Part shown: positions 1 through 5,174 of the stretch, one piece after another | How positions within the stretch are numbered: the stretch's first letter is position 1 | How the letters are laid out: each line of letters opens with the position of its first letter | Assembly: GCA_036771375.1 (NCBI GenBank) | Contig: DAIPHL010000151.1 | Span: forward strand, 1-5,174 | Source of the DNA: DAIPHL01 sp036771375 | GTDB lineage: Bacteria; Synergistota; Synergistia; Synergistales; Synergistaceae | Length of the DNA: 5,174 nucleotides | Direction: 5' to 3' | Translations under genes and position numbers: made by a program | The notes under the pieces: model-generated | Database searches by the model: none | The model's input: only the letters and a program-made list of their open reading frames with translations | Told to the model about the DNA's origin: nothing

Positions 1-1
1 G

Positions 2-997
2 GTCGGCGTGATCCGAAACGTTCCCCCGGCCACACTGGAAGGAGAAGAGGACCTTCTGGCACAGGCAAAACGCAACGGGGAAGCTTTGGGAATCGCTCTG
101 GGAAACTCTCACAAGGTCTACAAGGACGAAAAGCTGCAGGAAACGGCAGCGATGATGATGCACGCCGTCAGGGCGGGTCTTCTCCCCGAGACGGCGGCGG
201 AGACGTTCTCCGCTTTCGCCCTTCACGGATACGCCTTCGACGCATCCGCCGCACTCGTCCACGAAGCGGCCGAAGCCGTGCGAACCTCTCGTTTCTCCGA
301 CTCCGGCGTGGAGTTGTGCAGGCAACTCAGAAAAATGGTTTCGGAGAAGGAACCGGTCCAGGAGATGAAAAAACAGGTCCTTGTCGCGGTAAGAAGAGAA
401 CAGGCAAAACAGAAGGAACTGCTGGCACAGAAACAAAAGGAACGCGAGGTGCGCGAATCTCGGTACAACGACGAGAGCGGTTCCAAAGAACCCACCGCCG
501 TGGCCTCAAAACCCGGAGCTTCTTCCGTGACCTCTTCCGGTTCTCCCTCTTCGGCGAGAGCATCCAAACAGAAAACCCGTGCATTTGCTTCGTCAAAAGC
601 GCCGTCCGCGAGAACCACCGGAACAGCGGGCGCCGCTTCCTCTTCTGGAACATCGAACACCGCGGGGACGGGCAACACCGCTACGCAGACGGGTAGCAAC
701 GGCAACGCAAACGCTTCTTCGTCCGGGCAACAAGGAACAAACGAAACCGCGAACAACGAGACAACTTCGGCGGGAAACGCATCCTCTCCCTCCGACTCTT
801 CCGCGAGTTCCGGCAACAACGATTCTCCTGCCGGAGCTTCGGACGGCGCAAAGACATCCGACAGCGCTTCAACTTCCTCGGGTACGGACGCCGATTCGTC
901 GTCTCCGAGCAACGCTGCGGCGCCGGATAGGTCCGACACAGCCCAACAGAAGGAGACCTCTTCTACCTCGACTTCGGATACAACCGCGGCACAGTAA
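2..997 (+). CDS. Unrecognised protein with helical N-terminal half and long Ser/Thr-rich tail (5' end missing)
   Basis: I do not recognise this protein. The frame is open to the left edge (codons GTC GGC precede the GTG at 8) and no SD site is visible, so the gene most likely starts upstream; counting from the GTG there are 329 residues and a TAA stop. Residues about 12-115 are rich in Ala, Leu and Glu and look helical, with short units of the kind 'GLLPETAAETF', reminiscent of helical-hairpin repeats in some secreted hypothetical proteins. Residues about 119-152 are dense in K, E, Q and R and could form a coiled coil. Residues about 153-329 are low complexity (Ser, Thr, Ala, Gly, Asn), basic at first and acidic towards the end, and surely disordered. 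There is no C-terminal membrane anchor or LPxTG motif. A secreted or envelope role is a guess, because any signal peptide would lie outside the window. The frame continues from helical protein into the tail without a break, which supports a real gene. It appears unrelated to the transporter downstream. Confidence 0.7.
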   Translation, partial: VGVIRNVPPATLEGEEDLLAQAKRNGEALGIALGNSHKVYKDEKLQETAAMMMHAVRAGLLPETAAETFSAFALHGYAFDASAALVHEAAEAVRTSRFSDSGVELCRQLRKMVSEKEPVQEMKKQVLVAVRREQAKQKELLAQKQKEREVRESRYNDESGSKEPTAVASKPGASSVTSSGSPSSARASKQKTRAFASSKAPSARTTGTAGAASSSGTSNTAGTGNTATQTGSNGNANASSSGQQGTNETANNETTSAGNASSPSDSSASSGNNDSPAGASDGAKTSDSASTSSGTDADSSSPSNAAAPDRSDTAQQKETSSTSTSDTTAAQ

Positions 998-1044
998 CCC
1001 GGACAGGACCGCCGGACAATTGCTCATGCCGCGGATGAAATTTT

Positions 1045-1054
1045 GTGGATCCAC
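1045..1054. promoter_or_regulatory. Candidate operator: perfect palindrome GTGGATCCAC
   Basis: GTGGATCCAC is a perfect 10-bp palindrome ending 11 bases before the -35 box of the promoter at 1066-1093, so its centre is about 50 bases upstream of the expected transcription start. That is a normal place for an activator or a dimeric repressor. Palindromes with TGG/CCA half-sites are typical of several helix-turn-helix families, including GntR-type regulators that often control organic-acid transport. No regulator gene lies in the window, so the assignment is inference from sequence and position. Confidence 0.35.
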
Positions 1055-1065
1055 GTATCTACCCT

Positions 1066-1093
1066 TTAACATCCGCACCTACTGTGTTATGAT
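1066..1093 (+). promoter_or_regulatory. Probable sigma-70-type promoter of the TRAP operon
   Basis: The -35 box TTAACA (1066-1071) matches TTGACA at 5 of 6 positions. After a 16-base spacer the -10 box TATGAT (1088-1093) matches TATAAT at 5 of 6, and it is preceded by TG one base upstream (1085-1086), giving an extended -10. Transcription should start near 1100. It lies about 70 bases after the preceding gene and is the best promoter-like sequence I found in the window. It would give the permease mRNA a 5' leader of about 430 nt. Confidence 0.6.
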
Positions 1094-1099
1094 CTGTAA

Positions 1100-1532
1100 G
1101 AGCTGGTCCCTTTGCTTGATTTGAAAAAATGAAGAGGAAGTCGTTTGCGGCAGAGAGATTCCAAGACTGCGATTTGTGTCGTCGTGTTTCAGGCTATTCG
1201 GGAATTTCGCAAACGTCCTTTCATGCCCTGGTTCGAGGCTGACGTTGACGTCTCGCAAACCAAAAGATTTCATTGTACACCTAAACACGTAAGTTTGAAC
1301 GACAAGAGTTCACGAAGGCGCGACGGTTCGCCGCCGTTCTTTGTGCAAGAAGTGCCGCAAATACGAGGGCGCCGGGCCGGAAGAGGGATACTCACGCCTC
1401 GCTTCGGCCTTGGGCAAAACCGGGCGAAAGAACCCTTACGAGCAGGAGCGCCACGCAAGAGGGAGGTGATCACCCGATCCAAAGAAGGAGATCGAATACG
1501 AGTCACCAGCTTGATCATTTGGGGGTCATAAA
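1100..1532 (+). other. Long non-coding leader with inverted repeats ahead of the TRAP operon
   Basis: This stretch holds no convincing gene. By hand count bases 1081-1320 are about 45% GC, well below the transporter genes, and the GC rises again after 1320. Main structures: arm 1142-1149 pairs perfectly with 1208-1215, and across a six-base bulge (1150-1155) arm 1156-1162 pairs with 1201-1207 with one G-U, giving 15 paired positions closing a 38-nt loop. A second copy of CGCAAAC at 1254-1260 could compete for the left arm. An imperfect hairpin spans 1375-1409 (11 pairs, two small bulges). A perfect palindrome GGTGATCACC lies at 1465-1474. I match it to no riboswitch class that I know. It could be a cis-regulatory RNA, a separate small RNA or a dispersed palindromic repeat. 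The pairings are seen in the sequence; any function is inference. Confidence 0.45.
1521..1526 (+). promoter_or_regulatory. Weak ribosome binding site of the permease
   Basis: GGGGGT lies 6 bases before the ATG at 1533. It matches the SD consensus GGAGGT with one mismatch. An in-frame TGA at 1512 rules out an upstream extension, so ATG 1533 is the only sensible start. The site is clearly weaker than that of the binding-protein gene downstream. Confidence 0.6.
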
Positions 1533-3518
1533 ATGGAGGACGTAAAAGAGAAGACAATCCTTGAGACAAAAGAAGCGGAGACGGATCAAAAATCCATCGA
1601 CTTCGAAGAGTTGATGAGAAAATACGACACCGAAGCCCGCTTCCGTACACCGGGCGGGTGGCAGTTGAAGCTGATCACGATTCTCGCCATCGCCATGTCG
1701 TGCTTTCACTTCTACACGGCGGGACAGGGTCTCCTGCCCGCTCAAAAACAGGGAGCCGTACACCTGGCTTTTACCCTCGTTCTCGTCTTCTTGCTCTACC
1801 CCATCAAGGGGGACATGCCCAAAAACACGAAGGTGCCGTTCTACGATATCTGTCTTGCCATCCTGGCCGCGGTTCCATTGGTCTATCTCGTCTGGCAGAT
1901 CGACATCATCGCCATGGAACGTTCCGGCCTGCCGACGAAAATCGATCTCGTGATGGGCTTTATACTCATCGCCCTTTTGCTGGAAGCCACCAGGAGAATC
2001 TCCAACCCCGTCTTGCCCGGACTTGCGGTGGCCGCACTCCTCTACTGTCACTTTGGGCAATATATGCCCGAGATGCTCTCACACAGGGGTTTTACGATCA
2101 ATCGTATTGTAAATCACATGTATCTCGGCACCGAGGGAATCTTCGGGACGCCTCTCGAGGTCTCCTCGACCTTCGTCTTCATGTTCATACTCTTCGGCTC
2201 CGTCCTTGAAAAGACGGGAATGGGCAAGTTCATCATCGACCTGTCGCTCGCCCTGGCGGGCTGGTCCACCGGGGGACCGGCGAAGGTCGCGGTCGTCGCG
2301 TCCGGTCTCATGGGAACCGTCTCCGGCTCCTCCGTCGCCAATGTCTGTACGACCGGAATGTTCACGATTCCTCTCATGAAGAGCGTCGGATACAGGCCCT
2401 ACTTCGCCGGCGCCGTCGAAGCGGTCGCGAGCACCGGAGGACAGATCATGCCTCCCGTCATGGGAGCGGGCGCTTTCATCATGGCGCAGTTTCTCGGCGT
2501 GGGCTATCTCGAAGTCGCCATCGCGGCCATCGTTCCGGCGTTGCTCTATTATTTCGCCGTCATCGTCCAGGTGCACTTCGAGGCAAATCGGCTCGGGCTC
2601 AAGGGCCTGAGCAGAGACCAACTTCCCAAACTGAGCAGACTTCTCAAGGAAAAAGGCTTTCTACTGATACCGCTGGTTGCCATCGTCTATCTGTTGATCG
2701 CGGGATACACGCCGCTCATGGCCGCCTACTGGGGCATCTGGGTGAGCTTCTTCCTCTCCTGGCTCAACAGGGAAACCCGCCTGACCCCAAGGCGTCTCAT
2801 GGAGGCGTTCGAAGCGGGCGCGCGCGGAGCGCTTTCGGTGGCCTGCGCCTGTGCCTGCGTCGGAATGGTCGTCGGCATGGGGACCCTCACGGGCCTCGCC
2901 CTGCGTATCGCGGGAGCCATCGTCACGTTGGCGGGCGGCAAATTGATCCTGACCCTCTTTTTCACCATGTGCGCCAGCATACTGCTCGGTACCGGCCTTC
3001 CGACGACCGCGAACTTCATCGTGACCAGTACCATGGCCGCCCCGGCTCTCTTGCAGCTTGGAGTGCCGGCGATCGCGGCGTATATGTTCGTCTTTTATTT
3101 CGGCATCGCCGCCGACCTCACGCCCCCCGTGGCGCTCGCCGCCTATGCGGGCGCGGGAATCGCCGGAGACGACCCGATGAAGACCGGCGCGACCGCGTTT
3201 AAACTGGCCCTCGCCGGTTTCCTCGTGCCTTATATCTATGTCTACAATCCGATCCTGCTCTTCGTCGGCGCCACGCCGCTTCCCATGATACAATCGATCG
3301 CGACGGCCCTGATCGGAGTGTTTCTGCTTGCCATGTGCACGATCGGCTTTTACAAGGCGCCGCTCCCATGGTTCCTTCGCATCATCGCTCTTGCCGGCGC
3401 GATCGCGCTTCTGGACCCCGGCACGACGACCGACATTGTGGGCCTCGCGGTGCTTGTCGGAATGCACGTCATCCAGACCTACAGAGCAAAGAAACGAGGA
3501 CCGAAAGCGGCATCCTGA
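1533..3518 (+). CDS. TRAP transporter fused permease (DctQ-like plus DctM-like, 4TM/12TM fusion)
   Basis: This is the inner-membrane permease of a TRAP transporter, with the small and large membrane subunits fused in one chain. It takes the ligand from the periplasmic TAXI protein encoded next and imports it with an ion gradient, in characterised members usually sodium. The 661-residue length is normal for the fused family. Residues 1-40 are a charged cytoplasmic tail. Residues about 45-175 carry four hydrophobic segments (DctQ-like part). Residues about 205-600 form the DctM-like part with two inverted halves: the first has GGPAKVAVVASGLMG (247-261), SGSSVANV (264-271) and STGGQIMPPVMGA (300-312); the second has LGTGLPTTANF (485-495), FGIAADLTPPVALAAYAGA (523-541) and KLALAGF (557-563). 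These are hallmark family motifs. Two more hydrophobic segments follow before a basic C-terminus. No frameshift or missing motif is seen. The substrate cannot be predicted from the permease. Confidence 0.96.
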   Translation: MEDVKEKTILETKEAETDQKSIDFEELMRKYDTEARFRTPGGWQLKLITILAIAMSCFHFYTAGQGLLPAQKQGAVHLAFTLVLVFLLYPIKGDMPKNTKVPFYDICLAILAAVPLVYLVWQIDIIAMERSGLPTKIDLVMGFILIALLLEATRRISNPVLPGLAVAALLYCHFGQYMPEMLSHRGFTINRIVNHMYLGTEGIFGTPLEVSSTFVFMFILFGSVLEKTGMGKFIIDLSLALAGWSTGGPAKVAVVASGLMGTVSGSSVANVCTTGMFTIPLMKSVGYRPYFAGAVEAVASTGGQIMPPVMGAGAFIMAQFLGVGYLEVAIAAIVPALLYYFAVIVQVHFEANRLGLKGLSRDQLPKLSRLLKEKGFLLIPLVAIVYLLIAGYTPLMAAYWGIWVSFFLSWLNRETRLTPRRLMEAFEAGARGALSVACACACVGMVVGMGTLTGLALRIAGAIVTLAGGKLILTLFFTMCASILLGTGLPTTANFIVTSTMAAPALLQLGVPAIAAYMFVFYFGIAADLTPPVALAAYAGAGIAGDDPMKTGATAFKLALAGFLVPYIYVYNPILLFVGATPLPMIQSIATALIGVFLLAMCTIGFYKAPLPWFLRIIALAGAIALLDPGTTTDIVGLAVLVGMHVIQTYRAKKRGPKAAS

Positions 3519-3617
3519 TCCGTGGACATCGGTAAGGGATAAAAGAGAGGAGGTGCTTGGGGGAAAACGTCCTACGTGGAAAAGCGGCGATCGAAACGAC
3601 ATCGGCACGATCTCTTG

Positions 3618-3625
3618 TAAGGAGG
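3618..3625 (+). promoter_or_regulatory. Strong ribosome binding site of the TAXI gene
   Basis: TAAGGAGG is an ideal SD site with a 7-base spacer to the ATG at 3633, and it fixes that start. The 114 bases between the permease stop and this start show no terminator and no clear promoter, so both genes are probably on one mRNA. The strong site should raise translation of the binding protein over the permease. Confidence 0.85.
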
Positions 3626-3632
3626 AATTTCA

Positions 3633-4613
3633 ATGAGCAGAAAAAGACTTTTCATCATCGCGATCTTGGCCGTAACAGCGACTTTGGTCGCTTCGGCCGC
3701 TGTCTTTGCGGCGTCCAAGACATTTCTTTCCATCGCCACAGGCGGAACGTCGGGCACATACTATCCGATCGGCGGCGCCATCGCACAGGCCGTGACCAAG
3801 GGCTCCGGCATCCAAGCGACAGCGGAGACCGGCAACGCCTCCGTCGCGAACATCAATCTGGTTTCGAAGGGCGACATCGAAGTGGCGTTCGCGCAGAACG
3901 ACATATCCTTCTGGGCCTATAACGGCAAGCTCATGTTCAAAACCCCGCTCAAGAACATCCGCGCCATCGCTGCGCTCTATCCGGAGCACATACAGCTGAT
4001 CACGGCCAAGGGCTCCAACATCAAGACGATCGAGGACCTCAAGGGAAAGCGGGTCGGCGTCGGCGCGCCCGGCTCCGGCGTTGAAGGCGACGTTCGCGCG
4101 ATCTTCGAGGTCGCCGGGCTCAAATACAGCAATATGAAGGTCGATTTCCTCGACTTCGGAGCGACCACGAGCCGCTTCAAGGACAACCAGATCGACGCCG
4201 GATTCGTCGTCGCCGGATTCCCGACTGCCTCGGTCATGGATCTATCCACGACGAAGGACATCTCCCTCCTCAGCTTCGATAAAGCGTTCCTCGACAAGCT
4301 GAGCAAGGCGCATCCCTATTTCGTGAAGAGCAAGATCCCCGCCAACACTTATCGCGGTGTGACGGCCGACACCATGACCCCGGCGGTCATGGCTCTACTC
4401 GTGACCCATGACAAGATTCCCGACAAGGTAATTTACGACTTCACCAAGGCGATGTTCGCAAACATCGGCGATGTGCACGCGTCTCACGCGAAGGGCAAGG
4501 AGATCAACCTCAAGACCGCTCTCGACGGCCTGACGATTCCTCTCCATCCCGGCGCGGCGAAGTTCTACAAAGAAAAAGGCATGGCGACGGAAAAAACGCC
4601 CCCCCTGCCATAA
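3633..4613 (+). CDS. TRAP transporter solute-binding protein, TAXI family
   Basis: This is the periplasmic (or lipid-free extracytoplasmic) binding protein that captures the substrate and hands it to the fused permease. It has 326 residues, typical for the family. Residues 1-26 are a classical signal peptide: basic MSRKR, a hydrophobic core, and a likely cleavage after VFA (between A26 and A27); there is no lipobox cysteine. The mature protein opens with the family signature IATGGTSGTYYPIGGAIAQ (34-52), followed by GDIEVAFAQND (about 80-90), a conserved AALYPEHIQLI stretch (about 113-123), and DLKGKRVGVGAPGSGVEGD (about 135-153), the usual second-lobe ligand region. Known TAXI proteins bind glutamate/glutamine or dicarboxylates such as 2-oxoglutarate; the ligand here is not determined. 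The permease-then-receptor order is a known variant; the receptor often comes first. The terminator about 90 bases downstream probably ends the operon. Confidence 0.95.
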   Translation: MSRKRLFIIAILAVTATLVASAAVFAASKTFLSIATGGTSGTYYPIGGAIAQAVTKGSGIQATAETGNASVANINLVSKGDIEVAFAQNDISFWAYNGKLMFKTPLKNIRAIAALYPEHIQLITAKGSNIKTIEDLKGKRVGVGAPGSGVEGDVRAIFEVAGLKYSNMKVDFLDFGATTSRFKDNQIDAGFVVAGFPTASVMDLSTTKDISLLSFDKAFLDKLSKAHPYFVKSKIPANTYRGVTADTMTPAVMALLVTHDKIPDKVIYDFTKAMFANIGDVHASHAKGKEINLKTALDGLTIPLHPGAAKFYKEKGMATEKTPPLP

Positions 4614-4699
4614 GAAGGACGTCTTGAGGCGCTGCGTGAAAACAGCATTGCGCTTGGCAGGGAATGCCCTGATGGGTTCTTGCCGGATGAAAAGAAATG

Positions 4700-4745
4700 A
4701 ATCCCGCGACAAGGGCGGACCTATGCGTCCGCCCTTTGGGATTTT
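4700..4745 (+). terminator. Hairpin terminator of the TRAP operon
   Basis: The perfect 10-bp stem AAGGGCGGAC (4711-4720) / GTCCGCCCTT (4727-4736) has a 6-base loop. It is extended by an outer six-pair stem, AATCCC (4700-4705) with GGGATT (4738-4743), across an internal loop of five and one bases, and is followed by the short T run around 4742-4745. An A-rich stretch precedes it. The T run is on the + side only, which assigns it to the transporter operon. The T tract is modest, so some read-through is possible. Confidence 0.8.
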
Positions 4746-4875
4746 CAAAGACCGGCGCGTGACCATGAGAACGCGATTTTCGCTCCTTCGTCTCGGATGG
4801 ATGAAGGAACGATTTTTCGTCACGGGATCGGATTTTCAAACAACCGCTCTTCGCCCGAACCGATACCGCGGACGC

Positions 4876-4883
4876 GGGAAGTG
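4876..4883 (+). promoter_or_regulatory. Ribosome binding site of the 3'-truncated membrane-protein gene
   Basis: GGGAAGTG matches GGGAGGTG with one mismatch and lies 7 bases before the GTG at 4891. An in-frame TGA (4882-4884) overlaps it, so GTG 4891 is the first possible start in this frame. Confidence 0.5.
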
Positions 4884-4890
4884 ACGAACC

Positions 4891-5174
4891 GTGGCAAACC
4901 TTATCTCGACAATCACATACCTTTTTTTGGTCCTCGCCATTTGCGAACCCGCCAAAACGGCGGGAGAGGCGAGTTTCAGGCGTTCCGCACGGGATACAGT
5001 CACGTCGATTCTAGCGCTCGCTTCGACGCTCGCCCTTCCATGGAGCGGCGTCTCTTTTCTGACCCTTTTTTCCCGGACAATGGATTTGCCGTTCGGGCTC
5101 TCTCTCTCCGTACTCTGGCTTCCGCTGATCGGCGCGGCGATGCTTACGGCGGAACAAAGAGGCGACCGCCGACC
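4891..5174 (+). CDS. Start of an unrecognised membrane protein (3' end missing)
   Basis: A GTG start with a reasonable SD opens a frame of 94 codons that runs off the window without a stop. I do not recognise the protein. It has three hydrophobic stretches, residues about 4-18 (ISTITYLFLVLAIC), 37-60 and 66-87, separated by a basic loop with RRSAR (30-34), and looks like the N-terminus of a polytopic inner-membrane protein. Third codon positions are mostly G or C, like the genes upstream. A piece around LPFGLSLSV (66-74) faintly recalls N-terminal segments of NADH-dehydrogenase/hydrogenase-type membrane subunits, but this is too weak for a call. The operon terminator and about 280 bases separate it from the TAXI gene, so it is probably a different transcription unit. 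A nested hairpin lies within codons 15-28. Confidence 0.6.
   Translation, partial: MANLISTITYLFLVLAICEPAKTAGEASFRRSARDTVTSILALASTLALPWSGVSFLTLFSRTMDLPFGLSLSVLWLPLIGAAMLTAEQRGDRR

Larger units (their letters stand above)
4614..4890 (+). other. Intergenic region after the TRAP operon
   Basis: No gene is supported here. A small hairpin CAGGG/CCCTG (4658-4671) precedes the main terminator. After it, CCTTCGTC (4785-4792) pairs with GATGAAGG (4800-4807, one G-U) and is followed five bases later by TTTTT, a possible weaker second terminator. The motif GATTTTC occurs at 4740, 4775, 4811 (with one extra T) and 4831, and the 11-mer GGATTTTCAAA is repeated exactly at 4739 and 4830. I see no good promoter for the downstream gene. 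Confidence 0.5.

Noticed and set aside
223..939. A 238-codon reverse-strand frame opposite the Ser/Thr-rich tail
   Set aside because: Antisense of GC-rich Ser/Ala/Thr codons commonly leaves the opposite frame open; the product has no credible start or domain.
1129..1242. A 37-codon frame starting ATG AAG AGG as a possible leader peptide
   Set aside because: There is no SD site, and it shows no run of a single amino acid that would suggest attenuation.
1221..1250. A tRNA T-loop-like GGTTCGAGG
   Set aside because: The flanking bases do not form a T stem and no cloverleaf can be drawn.
1245..1273. A second promoter: TTGACG, 17 bases, TTTCAT
   Set aside because: The -35 box and spacing are good but the -10 matches only 4 of 6 positions; it is clearly weaker than 1066-1093.
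1079..1288. A 69-codon reverse-strand frame opposite the leader
   Set aside because: It has no SD and would lie across the promoter; its codons merely mirror the leader repeats.
1460..1480. A T-box-like sequence around GGTGATCACCCG
   Set aside because: It lacks the conserved T-box core and a terminator/antiterminator pair, and the downstream genes are not amino-acid ligases or biosynthesis genes.
1145..1531. A 128-codon TTG-started frame ending two bases before the permease start, preceded by GAGGAAG
   Set aside because: The product is rich in Arg without domain-like pattern or membrane segments, and the frame overlaps the long inverted repeats. It is better explained as chance in a structured leader.
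3553..3636. A short GTG-started frame between the two TRAP genes, its stop overlapping the TAXI ATG
   Set aside because: The SD-like AGAGAGG is too close to the GTG and the 27-residue product has no recognisable feature; translational coupling is possible but unsupported.
4624..4884. An 86-codon frame after the TAXI gene
   Set aside because: It runs straight through the operon terminator and has no SD or protein-like pattern.

Overview
The window looks like a piece of a fairly GC-rich bacterial chromosome that uses strong Shine-Dalgarno (SD) sites and is read entirely on the + strand. The core is a tripartite TRAP transporter operon of the TAXI type: a fused membrane permease followed by its periplasmic solute-binding protein. 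TRAP-TAXI systems are common in Synergistota, Desulfovibrio-like bacteria and other anaerobes or marine bacteria. My best guess is a Synergistota-like anaerobe, but nothing here fixes the taxon.

Layout. (1) Bases 2-997 hold the 3' part of a gene for an unrecognised protein: a helical N-terminal half, a charged probable coiled coil, and a Ser/Thr/Ala/Gly/Asn-rich tail of about 175 residues. (2) Bases 998-1532 hold no convincing gene. They contain a perfect 10-bp palindrome (candidate operator), a good extended -10 promoter, and a transcribed leader of about 430 nt with several inverted repeats, the best being a two-part helix of 15 paired positions. (3) Bases 1533-3518 encode the TRAP fused permease (DctQ-like plus DctM-like). 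(4) After a 114-base gap without a visible terminator, bases 3633-4613 encode the TAXI solute-binding protein with a signal peptide and a near-ideal SD. (5) Bases 4614-4890 are intergenic and contain a strong hairpin terminator. (6) From 4891 to the window end there is the start of a small membrane protein that I cannot name.

How it works together. The binding protein is exported, captures a small organic anion or amino acid in the periplasm and delivers it to the permease, which imports it using an ion gradient. TAXI systems studied elsewhere bind dicarboxylates or glutamate/glutamine-type ligands; the substrate here cannot be read from the sequence. One promoter at 1066-1093 probably drives permease and binding protein together, ending at the terminator near 4740. 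The permease has a weak SD and the binding protein a strong one, which fits the need for excess binding protein.

I did not find a convincing new biological system. The part most worth a second look is the structured, lower-GC leader between the promoter and the permease start, which could be a cis-regulatory RNA or a dispersed palindromic repeat.
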